Origin: Pictodentalium vernedei
Lineage: Eukaryota > Mollusca > Scaphopoda > Dentaliida > Dentaliidae
NCBI GenBank assembly: GCA_031216915.1
Contig: CM062297.1
Location: 530,184,971 to 530,248,970 of the forward strand
Reading direction: 5' to 3'
DNA: 64,000 nucleotides
Below are positions 11,439-22,648 of the stretch, piece after piece. Made by a program: the position numbers and the translations under genes. The notes below the pieces were generated by a model. It did not search any database, had not been told where the DNA came from, and saw only the letters and a list, made by a program, of their open reading frames with translations. Positions within the stretch are counted from its first letter, which is position 1. The number at the start of each line of letters is the position of its first letter.

Positions 11439-12682
11439 ACTGATTTTTTAGCTCAACTTGACAAAGTCAAGCTGAGCTATTGCCATCACTTCTCGTCCAT
11501 CGGCGTACGTACGTACGTACGTACATACGTACGTTAGTATGTTAGTACGTTAGTACGTACGTCCACAATTTCCTTTGGCACACCTCACAGGTCGCATTTA
11601 TGATCAGATTACTTTGAAACTTCTTATGCTTGTTTGGGGTGACCTCTAGATGGGAGCTATCGATTTTCTTCAATTTCCGTCAAAAAATGTTGCCGCGGCC
11701 AACGTTCTTAGAACTTAGTTTAGTCAAACCACAATATTTCCCTTTGGCACACCCTACAGGGCTCATTTATGATTTCATTGCTTTGAAACCTGATATGCTT
11801 ATTTAGTTTGACCTCTAGATGGGAGCTATCGATTTTCTTAAATTTCCGGCAAAAAATGTTGCCACGGCCAACGTTCGTAGAACTTAGTTTAGTCAGACCT
11901 CAATATTTCCCTTTGGCACACCCTACAGGGTACATTTACGATCAGATTGCTTTGAAACCTGGTATGCTTGTTTGGGGAGACCCCAAGATGGGAGCTATCG
12001 ATTTTCTTCAATTTCTGTCAAAAAATGTTGCCGCGGCCAACGTTCTTAGAACTTAGTTTAGTGAGAAGACTCAATATTTCCCTTTGGCACACCCTACAGG
12101 GTACATTTATGATCGGATTGCTTTGAAACCTGGCATGCTTGTTTGGGGTGACCTCTAGATGGGAGCTATCGATTTTCTTCAATTTCTGTCAAAAAATGTT
12201 GCCGCGGCCAACGTTCTTAGAACTTAGTTTAGACAAACCACAATATTTCCCTTTGGCACACCCTACAGGGCACATTTATGATTTGATTGCTTTGAAACCT
12301 GGTGTGCTTATTTAGGGTGACCTCTAGATGGGAGCTATCGATTTTCTTCAATTTCCGGCAAAAAATGTTGCCAGGGCCAACGTTCGTAGAACTTAGTTCA
12401 GTCAGACCTCAATATTTCCCTTTGGCACACCCTACAGGGCCCATTTACGATCAGATTGCTTTGAAACCTGGTGTGCTTGTTTGGGGAGACCCCAAGATGG
12501 GAGCTATCGATTTTCTTCAATTTCCGTAGAAAAATGTTGCCGCGGCCAACGTTCTTAGAACTTAGTTTAGTCAGAAGACTCAATATTTCCCTTTGGCACA
12601 CCCTACAGGGTACATTTATGATCGGATTGCTTTGAAACCTGGCATGCTTGTTTGGGGTGACATCTAGATGGGAGCTATTGAT

Positions 12683-12893
12683 ATTTTTATACTGTACCAA
12701 TGACCCAGACATAGCTGGTGCTAACTCTTAAAATATAGGGCCAAACACAAATTTTGCCCCCCAATCCCCAAAATTTGCATCTAAAACCAAAGAAAACATG
12801 TCCTGAAAGGCCCTCCACACTTCGCCCCCACTGCGCATGCGCAGTGTCAAGGACGTTCCGAAATTGGCGCCATTAATCATTCTAAGTTTGGCC
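12683..12893 (+). repeat. left inverted terminal repeat, DIRS copy A
   Basis: It begins ATTTTTATACTGTACCAATG and is the near-perfect reverse complement of about 19302-19504. Within it lies ACTGCGCATGCGCAGT (12830-12845), a 16-bp palindrome. The right repeat is 26 nt longer at its outer end, as in the Dictyostelium DIRS-1 type element, where the right repeat has a short extension. Confidence 0.9.
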
Positions 12894-14009
12894 CTTCATC
12901 AGTTAACATCTGACTGATCTTTGTGCTTATAAATCTCAGTTTAAATGATGCCAGACACATAAATATTAGTGAAATGGTGATTCTAAGGAGGATAGAGAAG
13001 GAGGAGAGGAAAAAAATGTGTGACAGAATATTATCAGGGCTGTAACTTAAAATTTTTTAATGAAATTATGTTAAGTTACCTATTTTCGAGGCAGCAGCCA
13101 TTTTGTTGTCATTCTGATTATTTAGTTACACTGTTTTTTAAGTGTTTTCCTCTCTCCCTGTCCTTTAAGTCCCCCCTTGCTATTCTCCCATGCTGTTGGC
13201 ATAGTTTTTGTAATCATTATTACTAAATTTTCTTGGGAGTTTTAGCTGAATAACAGAATGAATTCTGTTCTTTTCCCCATGTTTACGTCTTCACCTACGG
13301 GTGGTTAGGCGTTGTGTTCTGAATCTACCATCTGATGTTCTGCAGTTTCTTCCCTGGAAGTCTCTGTTTTGCATCAGATGGTGTATTTTTGGTAACTGAT
13401 TTCGGGCCTGGGTGCCTGGAGTCTTATTTTAGTGTTTTTACACTCATTGTTTTCATTTACAACAGCCCTCTGTGTGAGGGGGGGATTTCTGGAAAATAAT
13501 ATCTTGATGTTATTTTAATCATAACTAGATACATTATTATTGTTCGTAAGTGTTGAATAAATTGTTTAAAATATTTTTAAAATTTTTGTCCACACTTAGG
13601 CTTGGGATCCATTGGGGCTCAACGTTACTTTTCAGAAACTTGGGCTGTTCTGAAAAAATATATTGATTTCAATTATTTTTTCTATATTAATGGATCATAT
13701 TATTATTATGTATTTTGATTGCCAGGGGTTAGTGCGAGTACCAGGACTTGTTTTCTTTTCACATTGAAAGGATATTGATCAATTGTATTAAGAGGAAGTC
13801 TTCCTCTGACTTTATAATCATTCTATATGTGGTCAGTGTACTCGCATTAACTCCTGTTCTGTATTGTATGATTTCGATGACAATATGGGAAGCGTATGTC
13901 ACGGTATGTTATTGGGGATTTGGACACTCCGGTCCTTTCCCCGCAGGGTCACTCTACTTTATCAATTTCTATTTCAGACGATCAAGATTAGGGTGATGTA
14001 TCTGTGATG

Positions 14010-16130
14010 TCTTCCAACAGTGTGCCTCCGTCGTCACAATTAATGAAGGGCTAGCGGAAAAGTGCTCATGTAAATACGCCAATTGCCTAAGAGGACCCTA
14101 GTAGGTTCGACGGCCTTTGACGTCCGCTAGCTCGCCCGGTGTAGCGTCCATTCACCGAATGGTTCGGCAGCCGGGTTCGTCCGTTGCGGTCTAGAAGGAA
14201 TTTTGGGGTGATGCGAGCACTTTAAATTAACCTAATGCACACCCAGTGACGGCGGATCGGAGGGAGAACGGAGGAAGCCTTTTAGTCCGGTTCATAGCTC
14301 GTTCCGGTCCATCCGGACGGCAAGCGAGAGAGGCCCCTCTCTCGTTCAACAACATCTGGCCCCAGATGTTGTGGTACAAAATGTGTCGCAAGCTAAGGCT
14401 TCCTCTTCTCGTCAGCGCACACGACCGCACCTTGGCTGCGTGACCGCCGATATATTACCAGCTTCGCTGATCAAGGATTCTTCGGCGACCAGGTCACACC
14501 ATCCGGTAGCCAGGGACACGAGGCCTGCAGACTCCGGACGTTCGCATAGGAAGCGTGCGGGAGTCAACGTACATGGAGCTTCCGGCGGCAATGCATCGTA
14601 AGACCGCTACTGCACAGGCCTCGGGAACGGATGTGCTTTCCTTAATAGCACAGTTTATCGCAGCATCCCAGCATCAACTGAATCTGTCGCATATATTTTA
14701 TCCGACGATGCTGGGTCGGGACGCTCCGCAGAAGCGGGTACGGACGTCCGAAAGTTTCATCCGGTCCGACGGGATACCGAAAGGGATTTGGAGGATTTCG
14801 AGCTTTCCCTTTCGGAACAACATATGCTGTTGTGTATGTCATCTGACTTGGTCTCCTACAGCTTCTTTCGTCGGACCAGAATGCTGCGATGCTGGATAAG
14901 AAACTGATAGCGTCGGTGGACTTAGAAATTTTTGGTTCGGTTCAGGGACATCGTCCCTCAGTTCCGACATAGTCCAATAATGTCACACAAACTTTCGAAT
15001 TATTGAACGACGCTATATATATTATTATTTTATGCTTGCTATAACCAAGCATTTCTGGTTTCTTGTTCGCAGAGTTATGGAGATGTCTTTCAAAAGTGTG
15101 CCTCTGTCGTCATAGTTAATGAAGAGCTAGCGGCAATAAGTGCTCATGGAATATGTCTATCGCCTACGGAGTGACATTCGCTAGCTCACCCGGTGTAGCG
15201 TACATTCATCGAATGGTTCGGCTGCCGGGTTCGTCCGTTGCGGTCTAGGAAGGAGATTTGGGTGATGCGAGCTCTTTAATTACTTTAGTACTCACCCAGT
15301 GACGGCAGATTGAGGACAGATCGGAGGAAGCCTGTTAGTCCGGTTCCTGGTTTGTCCAGGTCCGTCCGGGCTGTGAGCGAGAGAGGTCCCTCTCTCGTCC
15401 AACAACATAGGGGACCGCATGTTGTGGTTCAGATATTTTACATTCGGAGCATATGTCCATCGGTCGGGACGCTCCGTTATATTGACAGTCCGAGAGACTG
15501 TCCCTAATGCTTCCTCATCCTCACAGCAGGGCACACGACCGCACATTGGCTACGTGACCTCGAGTATCCGATCAGTTTCGTCATTCAGTGATTCCACGGC
15601 GAATAGGTCACGCCATCTGGTAGCCAAGGGACACGAGGCCTATACACTCCGTTCGCTCGCATATTGGTAGTATGCACGGGGTAATGATCACGGAGCTTCC
15701 AGCGGCAATGCATCGTAAGACCGCTTCTCCTCAGGCCTCAGTGACGGACGTGCTATCCGAGTTAGCACAGTTGTTTCGCAGCATCCCAGCAATTGACAGT
15801 TTCTCGGTCGAATCAGGAATTATCCGACGGCGCTGGGTCGGTGCGGTCCGCGGTTGCATCAGGTACGGACGACCAAACGCTTTATAGGGTCCGACAGGAT
15901 GGCGAAAGGGATTCGAAAGATTTCGAGTTTTCCCTTTAGTAGTATCGGAAGCTGCCTTTCATATCTTCTGGCATTATCTTCCAGTGATTGTTATTTCGGA
16001 CTTCATTGCTGCGATCTTGGATAAGAGACTTATAGCGGCATTGGACTCGGATTTTTCGATCGGTTCAGGGACATTGTCCCTGACTTACCGACGCAGTCCA
16101 ATATTGTCATTACAACATGTGTTTTATTTT
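14010..16130 (+). pseudogene. gag-like region of DIRS copy A, tandemly duplicated
   Basis: Two diverged copies of one about 1.08 kb segment lie in tandem (about 13992-14990 and 15075-16140). Each contains 'tgtgcctccgtcgtca', 'attaatgaagggctagcgg', 'cacccagtgacggc' and a frame with ASSSRQRTRPHLG or a variant, then HHPVARDTRP, then ELPAAMHRKT. The same peptides occur in copy B before its basic gag C-terminus, so this is the N-terminal part of the gag-like ORF. DIRS gag is presumed to package the element's RNA. Stops and frameshifts break both units. Confidence 0.7.
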
Positions 16131-16519
16131 TCGACGCTATATATATATATATATACAAGCCTGCTACCAAGCATGATAGTTTAGTTTCTTGTCCGCGTTG
16201 CTCATTTCTGCCATTTTATTATTTATACGAATAGTTTATTTTGGCAGAGCAGGGCATACCGAGAGTTCATATGCGTCTAGACGGTGTGGTTAAAGACTGC
16301 ATATATTCTTTTTCGCCGTTTATGTCTTTTCCAATTTCAATGTTGGAAACGACATGATGTATTGTTGACTTAACTTAGACGCTTTATCATACGTAATCCG
16401 CCTTACTGAGGCGTTATCATTACGTCTTCAAGAAAAGATTTACGGGATATTATTCTCAATGTAATTTCTTTTGAGGGCAGTAGTTTGTTCACGTATAACT
16501 CCGCCCTTCAGTGGCTGAT

Positions 16520-16690
16520 TGGAGTTGGTTAGACGTGACGCAGCCCTAGCTACATCCACACGCGTGGATAGTAAGGTTAAGAACTCTCTCAGAGTCGCTT
16601 CGTTCTCGGAGGAGCTTCTCTTCGACGGCAACTTTTCGGCAATCCATGAATTGCTCGATTTACACGTTCTCTTGTCTATCCGGTGTTACA
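16520..16690 (+). pseudogene. gag C-terminal fragment, DIRS copy A
   Basis: The frame reads DSKVKNSLRVA...SEELLFDGNFS, matching copy B at about 26900-26975 (DSKVRNSLRVA...GEFLFDGKLS). Homology then stops abruptly near 16690 and RNase H-type sequence begins, so the end of gag and the whole RT were deleted. Confidence 0.7.
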
Positions 16691-17290
16691 AGAGATTCAG
16701 ACTGGGGCAAACATTCGGTGGTTGACTCGGAGAGTGCCACCGCAGTTGCCGGACCCTAGTGTGGCTGTTATGACGGTTGCAGTCAAACAGATTGGGATAT
16801 AATACTGATCCCTACGGATTCGAAGTGCCAGGGTCTTTGGGTTCCGCAGTCTCTTAGCAATCAGTTTTCTTCCGTGGAATAATGTTTTTTAGGCTTGCTT
16901 TATGTCATTGCATGAACATTATTCAGAAACGCATGCCCAAATCCTGTCCGTTAATTCGACAGTAGTGGCGTATCTCCGGAACCAGGGAGGCACTCTTTCG
17001 TTTCCGTTATTCAATTTAATGGAAAGAATCCGTCTGTTGGTTATAGTACACCAAGTTCTGTTTTGGTCCGTCATATTCCGGGTCGTCTGATTGTTTTACC
17101 GGACTCCCGTTCTCTTACGGGTCGCTTGTTGCTGTCAGAATGGACTCTCAACAAACAAGTATTCAATCAGATTTGCTATCTATGGGAGCGCCCAATGATA
17201 ATTTATTTACGACACAGCTTGCTAATCAATTGCAGACGTATGTGTTGGCTTGTCCAGATCTCTGAGCTAATGTTGTTAACGCTCTATTGA
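16685..17290 (+). pseudogene. RNase H fragment, DIRS copy A
   Basis: Sequence matching copy B RNase H resumes with 'caagagattcagactggggc'. Recognisable pieces are YLRNQGGTLSFPLFNLMERI, VRHIPGRL, and LNKQVFNQICY, in three frames. The first catalytic motif is altered (the TDGS equivalent reads 'atgacggttgcag'). It is dead, and is kept as evidence of the RT deletion just upstream. Confidence 0.7.
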
Positions 17291-17479
17291 TCTATAGGAC
17301 GGAATGATAGGATACGCGTATCCTCTGGCGCTGTTGTTTCAGCAGGTATTGCTAAGATAAACAACCACAATACATTTCTGTTGATAGCATCTCTATCTTC
17401 ACAGAGATCATGGGTAATTTACTCTCTTGTCTTCTGTGGGTCTTAACGTGAAATCTTCCTCTATGTGAGGATCTTTTTT

Positions 17480-18560
17480 CACTGGGTAAATCGTGTCATC
17501 TTTATCACAACCCGCAAGGTCGCAACCTTCATGTATTCCGTTGTGTGGTCCGTATTGCATTGTAAGCACTGTACTGGACGAGCTTTGGACGCGATTTCTT
17601 ACTATAAGAGATCCTCTTCTTCGCTATTCTATGCGGCTAAAGTGGAGGCTCTTCCGTCGTGGTGTAGGGATCATTATGTTCATATTGTTGATCCCTCCAT
17701 ACTACTCATTGCAATTTTTTAGTATACTTGTTTCACAAGATCTACTGCAGCCTGTTATTATTTAGGTTATAGGTTTATGTTACCTCATACCTATGCACTC
17801 TACGATAGTTTACAATTGAGTCTTTTGTCTCTTTATCTAAGTCAGTTAGTAACTTTTTGATAAATAGACTTAGAATCTTAGATTAAATTCCTATATGGAT
17901 TTTAACTTCGGTTCTTATTTAGCTAAGTAATCATTTGAGCCTCTGGAAACAGTAGTTTTCAAATTCTGACCTTTTAGACAGTAATTCGGTTGGTTCTCTT
18001 TTACTGTAGAGTCAGTGAGTTTCATGCACTATCGATGGATGATTTTCACTTTCGTAGTTTCGGAATCACTACTTCCGTTACTATTTAGGTTGGATTTTTG
18101 CATAAGAGTTAGGCTCCTATTATCCGGAACCTATTATTTTAAGGTCCTTCCGTCTTCGTATGGGCATAGGCCTTTACTCTTTCCGGGTACAGTTTATGTA
18201 TTTATAAACAGATATCTGTTTATTACTATGGGCGTAAGCTTCTTCTGTCTGTGATGCCTAGTAGAAGGACGTTACGCTCCATTTTATTGTTAATGGATTC
18301 TATTAACTATCGGTACTGCTAATGGTATATCATTGACTTAGCAGTTGTGCTTAAGATTTCGGCTCATGAAGTAAGAGTTCTTCTACTTCTTGGGCTTACA
18401 TCAATAGTGTCGCTATTATAGATTTTTGAAGGCTGCTCATTGCGCTCAGCCATCCACATTCATGAATTTTTATCTTAGAAATATCGAGTCCATTTCTGGA
18501 GGCCTCTATTGTTAGGTCTATTATCTACTGCTCAGAATGTCATTCACTTAACAGTTGCTA
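17480..18560 (+). pseudogene. tyrosine recombinase remnant, DIRS copy A
   Basis: Tyrosine recombinases cut and rejoin DNA through a catalytic Arg...HxxR...Tyr set. Near 18360-18382 the box 'gctcatgaagtaaga' still encodes AHEVR, and about 80 bases on, 'ccacattcatgaatttttatcttag' corresponds to the F-Y-L-R tyrosine motif. Many stops and frameshifts occur between these. Confidence 0.65.
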
Positions 18561-18647
18561 CTATAGCTAGGTAGGCTGTCTGTTTCGGCAGTGTCTCCGT
18601 TCTGCTGCCCTCTTCGCTCTGGGCTATTTGACCCAGGGCAAGAAAAA

Positions 18648-18664
18648 GGGGGGGGGGGGGGGGA
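18648..18664 (+). repeat. poly-G tract downstream of DIRS recombinase (copy A)
   Basis: A run of about 17 G follows 'gacccagggcaagaaaaa'. Copies B (about 30335-30362) and D (7886-7909) have expanded G-runs at the equivalent place; copy C has only short G stretches. Confidence 0.8.
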
Positions 18665-19146
18665 GGGTGTTCCCTTGGGTCACCTGTTTTACTATGAAAA
18701 CAAGGGGATACCTCCTCCGGAGTTAGTAATTCTGAGCTGTTGTTGGGATGGTTGTTTAGTGAGAAGTTTAGGTTTTTAAAATTCATTCAAATCTTAGTTT
18801 TTAAAGTATAGCTTTTGAATATTGCATATGTCAACGGACATGATTATGCAATCCTCAGACACTTTTAGGAGTATAAGAGTCTCTATTCTCTAGACTTACT
18901 TTATTTATTGGCTTACTTTAAAAATTATTAGTATAAGGATTATATTGGATATTAATAGAGTACATGGATGTATGAAGCTCAATTTTGGAAGGTGTTGTAT
19001 CTTTCTAATTTATCATAAATAAGAAAGATACATATAAGGCCTATTACTTCTTTTTCCCTACAGGGGATGACTCTATTTTATTTTATTGAGCGTATTCCAT
19101 TTTGCTCTATGTCCTTGGCCCTCCAGCCTTTTTACTATTCAGCTAT

Positions 19147-19228
19147 GTCTGGGTCATTGGTACAGTATAAAAATGTTAAAAAATTTATAGTAATTTATAT
19201 ATTTTTCATACTTACCAATGACCCAGAC
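19147..19228 (+). repeat. internal complementary region, DIRS copy A
   Basis: This 82-bp segment equals the reverse complement of the element's last 54 bp (19477-19530) joined to its first 28 bp (12683-12710), with one mismatch. In the DIRS1 model it templates completion of the ends and formation of the circular DNA that the recombinase integrates. The junction trinucleotide in it is GTT, matching the terminal AAC. Confidence 0.92.
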
Positions 19229-19301
19229 GGGGATGGCCCTCCCAGGAGTTGGGAACTCTTGCCTCCCCGCTGAGTACATAGCGCTTACCAGGCACTGGTT
19301 A

Positions 19302-19530
19302 TTAGAATGATTAATGCCGCCAATTTCAGAACGTCCTTGACACTGCGCATGCGCAGTGGGGGCGAAGTGTGGAGGGCCTTTCAGGACATGTTTTCTTTGG
19401 TTTTAGATGCAAATTTTGGGGATTGGGGGCCAAAATTTGTGTTTGGCCCTATATTTTAAGAGTTAGCACCAGCTATGTCTGGGTCATTGGTAAGTATAAA
19501 AAATATATAAATTACTATAAATTTTTTAAC
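19302..19530 (+). repeat. right inverted terminal repeat, DIRS copy A
   Basis: Reverse complement of the left repeat plus a 26-nt AT-rich outer extension ending ATTTTTTAAC. It includes the palindrome ACTGCGCATGCGCAGT at 19342-19357. The flanking F2 sequence starts at 19531. Confidence 0.9.
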
Positions 19531-20522
19531 TTTCTTCAATTTCCGTCAAAAAATGTTGCCGTGGCAAACGTTTTTAGAACTCAGTTTAGTCAGACCACAA
19601 TATTTCCCTTTGGCACACCCTACAGGGCACATTTATGATTTGATTGCTTTGAAACCTGGTATGCTTGTTTTGGGAGACCTCTAGATGGGAGCTATCGATT
19701 TTCTTCAATTTCCATCAAAAAATGTTGCCGCGGCCAACGTTCTTAGAACTTGGTTTAGTCAGAAGACTCGATATTTTCCTTTGGCACACCCTACAGGGCA
19801 CATTTATGATCGGATTGCTTTGAAACCTTTCATGCTTGTTTGGGGTGACCTCTAGATGGGAGCTATCGATTTTCTTCCATTTCCGTCAAAAAATGTTGCC
19901 ACAGCCAACGTTCTTAGAATTTAGTCTAGTCAGACCACAATATTTCCCTTTGGCACACCCTACAGGGCACATTTATGATTTGATTGCTTTGAAACCTGGT
20001 ATGCTTGTTTGGGGAGACCTCTAGATGGGAGCTATCAATTTTCTTCAATTTCCATCAAAAAATGTTGCCACAGCCAACATTCTTAGAACTTAGTTTAGTC
20101 AGACCACAATATTTCCCTTTGTCTTACCCTACAGGGCTCATTTATTATTAGATTGCTTTGAAACCTGGTATGCTTATTTACGGTGACCTCTAGGTGGGAG
20201 CTATCGATTTTCTTCCATTTCCGTCAAAAAATGTTGCCACGGCCAACGTTCTTAGAATTTAGTCTAGTCGGACCACAATATTTCCCTTTTGTACACCCTA
20301 CAGGGCACATTTATGATCGGATTGCTTTGAAACCTGGCATGCTTGTTTGGGGAGGCCTCTAGATGGGAGCTATCGATTTTCTTCGGTTTCTATCAAAAAA
20401 TGTTGCCACTGCCAAAAAACAAACTGACATTGGTCCCAATGATCTTCAATTTTGCCATTTCATTTATAACTTACCAAGTTCAGGTTTGTCAAGTTGAGCT
20501 ACAGTGTCATTGACACTTTCAT

Positions 20523-21411
20523 TTGTTGAAACAGAATTCATAAATGTGTGCATTTTCAAGAAAATCTTCTTTGAAACTACAGGGCCAAATTATTTATTTT
20601 ATTTATTGGTGTTTAAGGTCACATATTTCTGCACAATGGCTAATCGTGACCACGACAGTTTTACGGGTGGAGGAAGCCGGAGTACCCGGAGAGAACCACC
20701 GAGCAACGGCAAGCAACTGTCAGCTCCCCAACATACTAACTCCACACAAGCAGGGTTACCATGAAGACAGGTGCACCATCGACGTGCAGTACGCCTTAGT
20801 ACACAGCGTCACCGTGCCCCCACGTGGGCAATGGGGGTGAAGTGTCTTGCCCAAGGACACAACGCGGTTGCCGCAGGTGGGATTCGAACCGAGAACCTCT
20901 CGACTTGCAGCCTGCACCTCTACCAACTGAGCCACCGTGCCACCACAAGGCCAAATGGTTTGAAAACTTAGTGTGACTGGTGACTGTAACCCCCTCTACC
21001 AATGATCCTTATTTTAATCTTCATCGGGTTGCAATTATGGCTGCAATTGTGGCTTATAGTTACTATAGAAACCCTACAGGAAATCACATTTTCATCATCT
21101 TCACTGAATGTACTGAGCCAATGTGAACCAGATATGGCAGGCATTGTCTATGAGAGGTTCTCTACAACTGTTACTCATTTTATTCCTGTTGGGTGAAAAA
21201 TGTGGCCGCCAGAAGCATTCTTTGATTCTGATTGGTCAATTTTGAAATCTCTTCTCCTCTGAAACCACAGAGCCAAATGTTTTGAAACTTTGCATGGTTG
21301 ATAACTGGGACACCCTCCACCAACGTTCCTCATTTAATGTTGATCGTATTGCAAACATGGCTACAATTACGGTTTATAGTTACTATAGAAAAAACCTATG
21401 GGAAATCACAT
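20523..21411 (+). repeat. F5 core sequence
   Basis: The F5 core ('gaaactacagggccaaat', 'ccctctaccaatgatcct', 'cgggttgcaattatggctgc') resumes after the F2 end and is interrupted by a SINE. It runs directly into DIRS copy B at 21412, ending 'ctatgggaaatcacat', which is an internal F5 motif. Confidence 0.65.
20591..20948 (-). mobile_element. tRNA-derived SINE, minus orientation
   Basis: On the minus strand it has the same parts as the copy at 11078: the A-box-like GGCTCAGTTGGTAGAGG, the B-box-like GGTTCGAATCCCACC, TGTCCTTGGGCAAGACACTT and an AATAAATAAA tail (at the low-coordinate end). The flanking GGCCAAAT repeats (20583-20590 and 20949-20956) are the target duplication. It lies inside F5 core. 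Confidence 0.88.
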
Positions 21412-21943
21412 ATTTTTATACTGTAACCAATGACCCAGACTTAGCTGGTGCTAAGTCTTAAATATTCAGGGCCAAACACAAATTTTGACCACCCCCTCCC
21501 CCCCCCCCCCCCCCACTCCCCCAATCCCCAAAATTTGCATCCAAATCAAAAAATCTAATGTCCTATATGGTCCTCCATACTTTTACCTGCTGCGCATGTG
21601 CAGTGTCAAGGAAGTACCAAAATTGGCGCCAAAGCCTCTTTCTTTGTTTGGCCCTTCTGTTAGTAACATCTCACTGACTTCTGTGCTTATAATCTCAGTT
21701 AAAATGATGCCAGACACAAAATCATGATGGAAATGGTGGATCCAAGGATGAAATAAGAGGATGAGAGGAAGAAACAGTGGTTGGATGTTTTCAGGGCTGT
21801 AACTTATAATTTTTATACAAAATTATTTCATGTTCCCTAATTTCGGGGCATGGGCCTGATGTTTTCATTCTTGCTATGAAATCTCCAGTGTTTGTTAAGT
21901 GTTAACTCTTTCCCTTTCCTTGAAACCCCCCTAGTTAATCTCC

Positions 21944-22648
21944 AGGCCTGGCATTCTGTAAAATGCAGGAGGGCAAAAAATCGCTCTCCTCAATCAGCTT
22001 AGGAGAGCAATTAGCTTTACACAGCATTTTAAGTATCCAGTTGAACGAGCTCATTGAAACTGAAACCAACAGACCACATCAGTGATTTTATTAACTTTAC
22101 TAAGGTAAAGCAAAATCTCTTAGACATCTAGATGTCTCACTCAACAACCGAACACACACTTGACAAGACCTGTGTGTGTACCCAGACCTGTTGTCCAAGA
22201 AAGTCATACGCCTACCACTACCAGGGTTGAAGGTGGTGCAAGTGCTTCAAGTGACAGGATAGTAGTAATGGTAGTATATTATAGTGTCAATATTCCTTGA
22301 ATAATTACCCCTCAAACTGTGATGTCAGTTGTTGAAATTGAAACTGACAGAAAAAAAATATTGCTGTGACCCATTTTGCTTCAAATGATTGCAACTGTGT
22401 TTGGGTATGGTTGCAGCCATTACTTTTTACCACTAAACCACTTTCAAAATGAAATTACGTGATGGTATGTGACTTCGAAGTTAAATTACATTTTTGCTTT
22501 ACAACAAAAATTTAATGTGAGCATAATACATGTAATCTCAATCATCCCAGACCAAAATATTTAGGAGGGCAATTTTTCGCTCTCCTTAATTCTTTCAGGA
22601 GGGCAGTAAGGAGAGCTAAAAAATCGCTCTCCTGAAATTGCCAAGCCT
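21944..22648. mobile_element. non-autonomous hAT-like element
   Basis: Terminal inverted repeats are AGGCCTGGCATTCTGTAAAA and, read from the other end, AGGCTTGGCAATTTCAGGAG. The flanking AATCTCC (21937-21943 and 22650-22656) is duplicated, or 8 bp with one mismatch. Subterminal hairpins combine AGGAGGGCA with TCGCTCTCCT. DIRS copy A has the uninterrupted target. About 705 bp, no transposase. hAT assignment rests on terminal pattern and duplication length. Confidence 0.65.

Larger units (their letters stand above)
12683..19530 (+). mobile_element. DIRS1-like retroelement, copy A (both ends, no RT)
   Basis: DIRS elements are retrotransposons that integrate by a tyrosine recombinase, not a DDE integrase, and have inverted terminal repeats plus an internal complementary region. 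All of these are visible. The flanks GAGCTATTGAT (ending 12682) and TTTCTTCAATTTCC (from 19531) join into the uninterrupted F2 unit. Gag remnants are duplicated, RT is deleted, and RNase H and recombinase remain as fragments. No adenine methyltransferase domain was recognised. It is 6848 bp and not functional. Confidence 0.92.
11446..20522 (+). mobile_element. F2 element, split by DIRS copy A
   Basis: The 5' end AGCTCAACTTGACAAAGTC folds on GTCAAGCTGAGCT. Where relatives have GTCC repeats it carries a self-complementary ACGT/GTAC tract (about 11505-11555). Core units of about 172 bp recur ('gacctctagatgggagct', 'caatttccgtcaaaaaatgt', 'ccctttggcacaccctacag'). The 3' end is GTCAAGTTGAGCTACAGTGTCATTGACAC-TTTCAT at about 20489-20522. 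The element is about 2.2 kb without the 6.85 kb DIRS at 12683-19530, which lies inside one core unit. Confidence 0.75.
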
